From NCBI GenBank assembly GCA_903876815.1, contig CAIRBL010000097.1:1-14021 (forward strand): a DNA stretch of 14,021 nt, in the 5' to 3' direction. Positions 1 through 4,840 of this stretch are shown piece by piece. This DNA is from an uncultured bacterium. Lineage in GTDB: Bacteria; Patescibacteriota; Patescibacteriia; UBA1558; GWA2-36-10. The notes under the pieces were generated by a model that ran no database searches, was not told the DNA's origin, and worked only from the letters and a program-made list of their open reading frames with translations. Every line of letters starts with the position of its first letter. The first letter of the stretch is position 1. The position numbers and the translations under genes were made by a program.

Positions 1-2
1 AG

Positions 3-623
3 TACGTCATGCCTGGAAAAATTTTAGCTGCTGTGTTTAATAACGATGGGGAGGATTTAGAAGGTTATTATTTCTCTGAAGGTCAAGATACTGACGGCGA
101 TGATATCGAGGGTTACTATAATTTGGCTGGCGAATCTTTGCAGAAAATGTTTTTGAAAAATCCTGTTGATTTTCGCTATATCAGCTCAGGCTTTACTACG
201 GGCAAAAGGTATGTTGAAGCTTTTAATGTTTCTACCGGCCATCGAGCGATTGATTATGCAGCAGCTCAGGGCACACCAATTAGAGCAATTGGTGATGGTG
301 TGGTGACTAATGCTGGTTGGAGTAGAGCGGGCTATGGTAATCTGACTTCTATCAGACACAATGGTACTTATTCTAGTAACTACGCTCATCAATCTAAGAT
401 GTATGTCAAAGTTGGACAAAAAGTAAGGCAAGGTGAGGTGATAGGTGCGGTTGGGTCCACTGGTTTTTCTACTGGCCCACACCTACATTTTGAAATTGTA
501 CAAAATGGTGTCAAAATAAATCCTTTAACTTTGGATATGCCAGCAGAGAAAAATTTATCTACTGAAAAGATATCAGAATTTTTACAAAGCATTGAAAATT
601 TACAAAAACAATTGCATGAATAA
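3..623 (+). CDS. M23 family metallopeptidase (LytM/MepM-like), 5' end missing
   Basis: Zinc peptidase of the M23 (LytM) family, expected outside the membrane, where it cuts peptide cross-links in the cell wall. Numbering is from the Met at position 9. The catalytic domain spans residues 58-175. It has the HxxxD zinc motif in GHRAIDYA (H78, D82), a YAHQS motif with H127 (usually YAHLS), and GPHLHFE with H158 and H160. All metal and catalytic residues are present, so it should be active. The residues before the domain (GKILAAVF ... YYNLAGESLQKMFL) resemble the region just ahead of the LytM domain in longer MepM-like proteins. The frame is open to the left edge, so I read this as the 3' part of a gene starting outside the window; the Met at 9 is probably internal. 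The tail after residue 178 is charged and probably helical. The last 8 bases overlap the next gene, which suggests co-transcription. Confidence 0.92.
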   Translation, partial: YVMPGKILAAVFNNDGEDLEGYYFSEGQDTDGDDIEGYYNLAGESLQKMFLKNPVDFRYISSGFTTGKRYVEAFNVSTGHRAIDYAAAQGTPIRAIGDGVVTNAGWSRAGYGNLTSIRHNGTYSSNYAHQSKMYVKVGQKVRQGEVIGAVGSTGFSTGPHLHFEIVQNGVKINPLTLDMPAEKNLSTEKISEFLQSIENLQKQLHE

Positions 624-834
624 ACAAGAAGATTCAGTGAAGCCAAAAAATTCTAGTCGTTCTTTGTGGACCTTGTCTTGGCGCATCAAGGGTTTGAGTT
701 TTGGCCTGTTGGCAGCGGTAGCTTTTTGTTATTTTTATTTACAAAATTGGGACAAATGGATCTTGGTGGCTGGTCTAGTGGCAGGTTATTTTTTAGGCTG
801 GTTAGTTGGCTTATTTACTTATCGAGCAGATTAA
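616..834 (+). CDS. small two-helix membrane protein of unknown function
   Basis: A 72-residue protein I do not recognise. After a polar, positively charged N-terminus (about residues 1-24, starting MNKQEDSVKPK), there are two hydrophobic segments, near residues 26-43 (GLSFGLLAAVAFCYFYLQ) and 48-69 (rich in Gly, Leu, Val). A short loop QNWDKW joins them and the protein ends TYRAD. Glycine spacing in the second helix (GLVAGYFLGWLVG) would allow tight helix packing. The frame extends to a TTG at 592, but I chose the ATG at 616. It makes an ATGAATAA overlap with the end of the M23 peptidase gene, a common translational-coupling layout. No SD is visible. Being coupled to a wall hydrolase suggests an envelope role, but this is inference only. 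Size and topology also fit small AtpI-like or helper membrane proteins; no specific signature is seen. Confidence 0.75.
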   Translation: MNKQEDSVKPKNSSRSLWTLSWRIKGLSFGLLAAVAFCYFYLQNWDKWILVAGLVAGYFLGWLVGLFTYRAD

Positions 835-843
835 TTTTTTAGG

Positions 844-872
844 TTGGCTTATTAGTTAATTTTTGGTATAAT
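844..872 (+). promoter_or_regulatory. sigma70-type promoter of parAB
   Basis: A -35 box TTGGCT (844-849), a 17-base spacer and a -10 box TATAAT (867-872), with an upstream TGG giving an extended -10 (TGGTATAAT from 864). Transcription should start near 879, only about 15 bases before the parA ATG at 894. The leader is therefore very short and carries no SD. Confidence 0.75.
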
Positions 873-893
873 AAGAGTAGTTTTGACTTTAAT

Positions 894-1652
894 ATGGCAA
901 GAGTAATTTCAGTGGTAAATCAAAAAGGCGGCGTCGGTAAAACTACGACCGCTATTAATTTGGCCTCTTATTTAGCAGAAGAAGGCCAGCGTGTTTTGGT
1001 GATAGATATTGATCCGCAGGGCAATGCTTCGTCTGGTTTGGGCCTTGATTTACAGACTATTACCAGAGGCTTGTATGAAGTGTTAGTGCAAGCCGAAACT
1101 AAAGTTACTGATGTTTTGAAAGCGCATAATAAAAATTTACATATTTTACCATCAACTCCAGATTTGGCTGGTGCCTCAGTAGATCTCGTTGCTCAGCCAA
1201 ACCGTGAATTTATTTTGCGAGAAAATTTGAAAGAGGTTTTAGATCTTTATGATTTTATTTTGATTGACAATCCGCCATCGCTTGGACTTTTGACTATCAA
1301 TGGTTTGGTAGCAGCTAATGAAGTTTTAATTCCAGTACAATGTGAGTATTATGCCTTAGAAGGTTTAGGGCAATTGTTAAATACTATCAATTTGATCAAA
1401 GAACATTTGCAACCAGAATTAAAAATTTTAGGAGCAGTCATGACTATGCACGATAATCGTAATAAATTATCACAGGCAGTTTTTTCTGAGCTGTATAAGC
1501 ATTTTCCCAATCGAATTTTTCGTTCAGTCATTCCTCGTAATGTAAAATTAGCCGAAGCCCCATCTTATGGTAAAGCTATTAAAGATTATGATCAAAATTC
1601 AGCTGGAGCCAAAGCTTATCGTCGTTTGGCGCAAGAGATTTTAAATAGTTAA
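894..1652 (+). CDS. parA: ParA/Soj chromosome-partitioning ATPase
   Basis: Walker-type ATPase that works with ParB to segregate replicated DNA. It dimerises on ATP, binds DNA non-specifically, and ParB stimulates hydrolysis. The 252-residue length is typical of Soj-type (small, no N-terminal HTH) ParA. The deviant Walker A motif KGGVGKTT is at residues 11-18, including the signature lysine K11. Walker A' is VLVIDIDPQGN (34-44), and Walker B is FILIDNPPSLG (121-131). In the last, Asn replaces the Cys or Thr usual in IDCPPSLG/IDTPPS, a mild variant. The C-terminal VIPRNVKLAEAPSYGKAI (212-229) is the conserved Soj region. The gene starts about 15 bases below its predicted transcription start and has no SD. 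parB follows after 16 bases, so the two form an operon. Confidence 0.97.
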   Translation: MARVISVVNQKGGVGKTTTAINLASYLAEEGQRVLVIDIDPQGNASSGLGLDLQTITRGLYEVLVQAETKVTDVLKAHNKNLHILPSTPDLAGASVDLVAQPNREFILRENLKEVLDLYDFILIDNPPSLGLLTINGLVAANEVLIPVQCEYYALEGLGQLLNTINLIKEHLQPELKILGAVMTMHDNRNKLSQAVFSELYKHFPNRIFRSVIPRNVKLAEAPSYGKAIKDYDQNSAGAKAYRRLAQEILNS

Positions 1653-1668
1653 CAAAAACAAAATTACT

Positions 1669-2517
1669 ATGGCCTTAGGTAGAGGTTTGGGTTCTTTGAT
1701 ACCCGACAAAAGTAAAAATCAAATTTCTTCATCTGCTACAATTAGTGAGCATGATGTTATTCAGCATCTAAATCCAGATAATATCAAAACTAATCCTTGG
1801 CAACCAAGAAATAATTTTGATCAAGAAAAATTAGAAGAGCTAACTGAGAGTATCAAGCAGCACGGTATTATTCAGCCTTTGGTAGTAACTAAAGAATATG
1901 ATGGGTATCAGCTCATTGCTGGAGAGCGTAGATTGAGAGCGGCTAAAATTTTGGGTTTCAGTACGGTTCCGGTGATTATCAGGGATGCTAATGATAAAGA
2001 TAAGCTAGAACTTTCTATCATAGAAAATGTCCAACGTCATAATCTTAATCCTTTGGAGGAAGCTGAAAGTTATCAGAGATTATTGGAAGAATTTGGTTTG
2101 ACCAGAGAAGAAATTTCTAAGCAAGTTGGCAAAAGTGTGTCTGTGGTTTCAAATTATTTACGTTTGTTAAAATTACCAATTGTTATCAAAGAAGCTTTAC
2201 TAGAAAATAAAATTAGTTTTTCACACGCCAAAGTCATCTTGGGTTATAATGATAAATTAGAGCAAATCAAAGTTTTTAAAAAAATCTTAAAAAATGATCT
2301 GAGTGTTAGAGAAGTAGAGGATTTATCAAAAAAATCTGCAGAACTCACCAAAGAAAGAGAAGTCAAAGATCCGATTATTACTTCTTGGGAAGATCGTTTG
2401 AGCAAAAATTTGGGTTCAAAAGTCAAGATAGAAAAAAGAGGTGATAAAGGTGCAATTAAGATAAACTTTTTTTCACACGAAGAACTCAAAAGTTTGTTGG
2501 ATAAATTAGAAGAATAA
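1669..2517 (+). CDS. parB: ParB/Spo0J chromosome-partitioning protein
   Basis: Centromere-binding CTPase clamp that loads at parS sites and partners ParA. It has 282 residues, typical for the family. The N-terminal MALGRGLGSLIP is the ParA-interacting segment. The ParB/Srx (CTP-binding) domain covers about 34-125, with GERRLRAAKI (85-94) and ENVQRHNLNPLEEA (119-132). Both match the family boxes GERRxRA and ENxQRxxLNPxEEA. A helix-turn-helix follows at about 143-168 (LTREEISKQVGKSVSVVSNYLRLLKLP). The C-terminal dimerisation region is at about 235-282. It starts 16 bases after parA with no SD, so it should be translated from the same mRNA. I found no parS-like palindrome (TGTTTCACGTGAAACA) in this window. 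Confidence 0.97.
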   Translation: MALGRGLGSLIPDKSKNQISSSATISEHDVIQHLNPDNIKTNPWQPRNNFDQEKLEELTESIKQHGIIQPLVVTKEYDGYQLIAGERRLRAAKILGFSTVPVIIRDANDKDKLELSIIENVQRHNLNPLEEAESYQRLLEEFGLTREEISKQVGKSVSVVSNYLRLLKLPIVIKEALLENKISFSHAKVILGYNDKLEQIKVFKKILKNDLSVREVEDLSKKSAELTKEREVKDPIITSWEDRLSKNLGSKVKIEKRGDKGAIKINFFSHEELKSLLDKLEE

Positions 2518-2521
2518 ATAA

Positions 2522-2563
2522 AAAATAGCCCTCAGTGTGATCGAATGTCCACGGGGCTATTTT
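2522..2563. terminator. bidirectional terminator between parB and rel
   Basis: A perfect 10-bp stem, AAAATAGCCC (2522-2531) with GGGCTATTTT (2554-2563), around a 22-base loop that can form a small GTG/CAC inner pairing. On + the right arm ends in TTTT shortly after parB. On - the other arm reads GGGCTATTTTTTATT, a six-T tract, just after the rel stop codon. It therefore suits both convergent genes. The last codons of rel lie inside the right arm. Confidence 0.82.
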
Positions 2564-4026
2564 CTTAATTGACTGCGTATTTTTTCTTTAGCGGCCGCAG
2601 TAATGACGATATTAAGCCAATCGGGATTTGGCTTTTTTCTATTTTTATCAATCAAGATTTCTACTACATCACCAGATTTTAAAGAGTGATTCAAAGCTAC
2701 CATTTGGTCATTGATTTTAGCGCCTACGCATTTGTTGCCAATGTCGGTATGAATATGAAAGGCAAAATCTAAAGGCGTAGCATTTTCTGGTAGTTCTATA
2801 ACATCACCTTTGGGAGTAAAGACAAAAATACTATTTAAAAATAAATCATTTTTGATGTGTTTGATAAATTCGGCATTGTCAGTAATGTTTTTTTGAATTT
2901 CTAATAAATGTTTGATCCAGGATGGCGGATTTTTTTTGCTGACCAAATTTTTCAATTCTTTATATTGACTATGGGCAGCGATACCGAACTCTGCTTCTTC
3001 GTCCATCGCTTGACTGCGAATTTGGATTTCGGCAATTTTGCCAAATTCAGTAAAAACAGAAGTGTGTAATGATCGATAGCCATTTGGTTTTGGTTGGGCA
3101 ATGTAGTCTTTGACGCGCCCTTTTAAGGGTGTCCAACGTTTGTGAATCACACCTAAAACGCTATAACAATCTGTCACGTCAGGTACGATAATACGTAAAG
3201 CAATTAGATCGTAAATTTTATTTAAGTCCTTTCCTTTACGTAATAATTTTTGGTATAAACTAAATAAGCTTTTTACCCTGCCCTTGATATGTAGGTAGTT
3301 GACATTATTTTTACTCAAATCTTTTTGGGCGAGTTTTTTAATTTTTTCAATATACTTTAATTCAGTTTTGAGTCTATCTTGTATAAGATTTTTTACCCAA
3401 AGATATTCACTAGGATAAACATAGGGGAAGGCTAAATCTTCTAAGCGAGTTTTGACTTCAAACATACCTAGACGATTGGCAATTGGAGCATAAATTTCTA
3501 GAGTCTCTTGAGCAATACGCAGACGTTTTTCTTCTCGCACACCTTCTAGAGTTTGCATGTTGTGTAAACGGTCAGCTAGTTTGATGATAATAACACGTAA
3601 ATCTTTAGCCATGGCCAAAAACATTTTGCGTAAGTTTTCAGCATATCTTTCCAAGCCCCGATATTTGAGTGTACCAAGTTTAGTGACGCCAGCAACTAAC
3701 TCAGCAATTTCTTTGCCAAAATTATCTTTGATATCATCGAGTGTAAAGTCAGTGTCTTCTGGCACATCATGTAAGAGTCCTGCAGCGATAGATGGTATAT
3801 CCATTTTCATTTCTGCTAGATTGTAAGCCGTAGCTAAAGCATGGTAAATATAGTCTTCGCCGGTACGTCTTTTTTGACCACGATGAGCAACTGATGCAAA
3901 ATGAAAAGCTTTGATCACGACATTGATGTCTTCATCTTGATAATTGTTGACTAATATTTTTTTTAAGTCATCAAAACTGACCATAAGCAAAAGATAATTT
4001 GCACTTTGTAAGATATCATTAATCAT
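2557..4026 (-). CDS. RelA/SpoT family (p)ppGpp synthetase/hydrolase, without C-terminal regulatory domains
   Basis: Enzyme of the stringent response: makes (p)ppGpp from ATP and GDP/GTP and hydrolyses it. Numbering is from the longest start. The HD hydrolase domain (about 40-190) keeps H48 (HRGQ), H86-D87 and E90-D91 (LLHDVPEDT), and D152 (LADRLHN). The synthetase domain (about 240-355) keeps D273 (YDLIALR), the GRVKDYIAQPKPNGYRSLHT segment near 303-321, and E333 (EIQIRS). Both activities look intact. A TGS domain follows (about 399-460, VFTPKGDVIELP to GDVVEIL). The protein then ends at 489 residues, while typical long Rel/SpoT proteins exceed 700 and carry zinc-finger/RIS and ACT domains. 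The Met at residue 15 (position 3984, MVSFDDLKK) fits the usual family N-terminus at least as well as the ATG at 4026. A TATAAG at 4029-4034 on the minus strand sits so close to 4026 that it would favour the inner start if it is the -10. Confidence 0.95.
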   Translation of the reverse strand: MINDILQSANYLLLMVSFDDLKKILVNNYQDEDINVVIKAFHFASVAHRGQKRRTGEDYIYHALATAYNLAEMKMDIPSIAAGLLHDVPEDTDFTLDDIKDNFGKEIAELVAGVTKLGTLKYRGLERYAENLRKMFLAMAKDLRVIIIKLADRLHNMQTLEGVREEKRLRIAQETLEIYAPIANRLGMFEVKTRLEDLAFPYVYPSEYLWVKNLIQDRLKTELKYIEKIKKLAQKDLSKNNVNYLHIKGRVKSLFSLYQKLLRKGKDLNKIYDLIALRIIVPDVTDCYSVLGVIHKRWTPLKGRVKDYIAQPKPNGYRSLHTSVFTEFGKIAEIQIRSQAMDEEAEFGIAAHSQYKELKNLVSKKNPPSWIKHLLEIQKNITDNAEFIKHIKNDLFLNSIFVFTPKGDVIELPENATPLDFAFHIHTDIGNKCVGAKINDQMVALNHSLKSGDVVEILIDKNRKKPNPDWLNIVITAAAKEKIRSQLRK

Positions 4027-4085
4027 AGCTTATAATGATTTTTTTGAAAAGATTGAGCTAGAAATAGCTTATTTGGGTATTAGTG

Positions 4086-4114
4086 TTGACTTTTTATGAT
4101 TTTTGTGTTAATAT
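4086..4114 (+). promoter_or_regulatory. promoter of the 4167-4729 small-gene cassette (extended -10)
   Basis: TTGACT (4086-4091), a 17-base spacer and TAATAT (4109-4114), preceded by TG one base upstream so that it reads TGTTAATAT (extended -10). Expected transcription start is near 4121, leaving a leader of roughly 45 bases before the first small gene. It faces away from rel. Confidence 0.7.
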
Positions 4115-4152
4115 ATTGCTTCGTACGCCCTTTGTCAATTGTCGAGATAGGA

Positions 4153-4159
4153 AAGGAGG
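4153..4159 (+). promoter_or_regulatory. perfect Shine-Dalgarno sequence, first cassette gene
   Basis: AAGGAGG, the full anti-SD complement, lies 7 bases before a TTG at 4167 and 13 bases before an in-frame ATG at 4173. The spacing favours the TTG. Such a strong SD is exceptional in this window, where the core genes show none. Confidence 0.7.
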
Positions 4160-4166
4160 CTTGCTT

Positions 4167-4283
4167 TTGGAAATGTCACTGGAAGAGTGCTTGGCTGTGC
4201 AGTTGAAAAAGCTTCAAGCTTTTATACTGCTTCTTGAAGAAATCTGGGGTTCCGAAACAGCAGGAGACAGTGTCCATGAGTAA
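4167..4283 (+). CDS. cassette small protein A, unknown (about 38 residues)
   Basis: A short protein I do not recognise. The start is either TTG 4167 (38 residues, best SD spacing) or ATG 4173 (36 residues, MSLEECLAVQLKKL...). The body from SLEECLAVQLKKLQAF to ILLLEEIW is an amphipathic, leucine-rich helix with acidic and lysine positions; the tail GSETAGDSVHE is polar. A coiled-coil or partner-binding helix is plausible, or a leader peptide that couples translation into the next gene. Its TAA lies inside an ATGAGTAA overlap with gene B. The gene holds an inverted repeat (AAAAGCTT-C-AAGCTTTT, 4207-4223), so part of its constraint could be RNA structure. The reading frame continues upstream to a GTG at 4083, but that lies before the promoter and is not a start. 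Confidence 0.55.
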   Translation: MEMSLEECLAVQLKKLQAFILLLEEIWGSETAGDSVHE

Positions 4284-4509
4284 GACTGTTCACACGCCTT
4301 TTGTGCAGTTGGCTGCACAGCAGGACATTGAATTACTTGCGGTCATCATGACGGCACACATCAATGGCTTGCCGATCAGTTTCGATGGCATGATCGGTGT
4401 CATTGACGGTGAGCCGGAGGAAGGTGATTTGTTCGGCTTTCGTTGTCCTGACACCGGTTTCGAAGACCTGGTGCCGGCTGATGCACTGGCTCTCGTAAGT
4501 CAGGAGTAA
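4276..4509 (+). CDS. cassette small protein B, unknown (77 residues)
   Basis: Unknown soluble acidic protein starting MSKTVHTPFVQL. The start ATG 4276 has AGGAG at 4262-4266, nine bases upstream, and overlaps the stop of gene A by 8 bases. The N-terminal part (about 8-31, VQLAAQQDIELLAVIMTAHI) looks helical. The rest, from GLPISFDGMIGVIDGE through GDLFGFRCPDTGFEDLVPADALALV, has the short-strand, glycine/acid-turn look of a small beta barrel; an SH3-like fold is a guess. There is a single Cys. There are no transmembrane segments and no signal peptide. Codons favour CTG, GCC/GCA and GGC, unlike the TTA/TTG-rich neighbours; 4321-4500 holds 96 G or C in 180 bases by hand count. The frame can be opened further upstream (4234), but that start lacks an SD. 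Confidence 0.68.
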   Translation: MSKTVHTPFVQLAAQQDIELLAVIMTAHINGLPISFDGMIGVIDGEPEEGDLFGFRCPDTGFEDLVPADALALVSQE

Positions 4510-4516
4510 CAGCAGC

Positions 4517-4729
4517 ATGTCGCAGCAGCAAGCAGAAATCAATCGTTTGGCAGACACTGTTGAAGAACTGAGTTTGCCTGGTGGGCGTATTTTGCCAGCT
4601 GGCACTTGCGTTCATGTAGTGTGCCCTGGGGCGTGTGACGGTTTCGTACTGATCGAAGATCGGTATGCGAAGATAGGAAATCACAAGCCAGCCCCTGTCT
4701 TGAAACACAAGCTTCGTTTCCGAAGCTGA
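4517..4729 (+). CDS. cassette small protein C, unknown (70 residues)
   Basis: Unknown basic protein starting MSQQQAEINRLADTVEEL. It has AGGAG at 4502-4506, ten bases before the ATG, and begins 7 bases after gene B stops. The first 18 residues look helical. Then GGRILPAGTCVHVVCPGACDG and FVLIEDRYAKIG suggest four or five short beta strands, again like a small SH3-like barrel (inference). The two cysteines in TCVHVVCPGAC plus a third make a Cys-rich patch (C at about 31, 36 and 40). The spacing does not match a standard zinc ribbon, but metal or disulfide binding is possible. The tail KHKLRFRS is strongly positive and could contact RNA or DNA. It ends in TGA at 4727-4729. The last codons form a hairpin (AGCTTCG/CGAAGCT, 4710-4727). 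Confidence 0.66.
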   Translation: MSQQQAEINRLADTVEELSLPGGRILPAGTCVHVVCPGACDGFVLIEDRYAKIGNHKPAPVLKHKLRFRS

Positions 4730-4737
4730 GCATTGCT

Positions 4738-4786
4738 GAAGCCGTGCGTTCACCCACCAGGGCGAGACGTGCGGCTTCTTTTTTTT
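4738..4786 (+). terminator. strong intrinsic terminator of the cassette
   Basis: Eleven-pair stem, GAAGCCGTGCG (4738-4748) with CGTGCGGCTTC (4768-4778). Nine pairs are Watson-Crick and two are G-U. The loop has inner CCC/GGG pairing. An uninterrupted run of eight T follows (4779-4786). This is the strongest + terminator in the window. Confidence 0.85.
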
Positions 4787-4789
4787 ATC

Positions 4790-4820
4790 AAAAAATACCC
4801 ACCATATCGGTGGGTATTTT
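4790..4820 (-). terminator. intrinsic terminator of topA
   Basis: Perfect 12-bp stem, AAAATACCCACC (4792-4803) with GGTGGGTATTTT (4809-4820), loop ATATC. Read on the minus strand it follows the topA stop (4841) by about 20 bases and ends in TTTTTT. On + there is no T tract beyond the stem, so it acts mainly for topA. Confidence 0.83.
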
Positions 4821-4840
4821 GGCTTTAGTCTAATCAGCGC

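Noticed and set aside
894..2517. A parS site within or near parAB
   Set aside because: No sequence close to TGTTTCACGTGAAACA was found anywhere in the window by eye; it may lie elsewhere or have diverged.
3557..3826. 89-residue + frame within rel
   Set aside because: Antisense shadow of the HD domain coding region.
4027..4085. TATAAT on + at 4031-4036 as an extra cassette promoter
   Set aside because: No acceptable -35 box at 16-18 bases; the TTGACT/TGTTAATAT promoter downstream is better.
4083..4166. Upstream extension of cassette gene A to a GTG at 4083 (66 residues)
   Set aside because: It would begin before the predicted promoter and transcription start, and would ignore the perfect SD at 4153-4159.
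4333..4757. Minus-strand open frames (72-117 residues) across the cassette
   Set aside because: They overlap the SD-equipped + genes, lack their own SD or promoter, and are expected by chance in GC-richer DNA; the terminators also point to + transcription.
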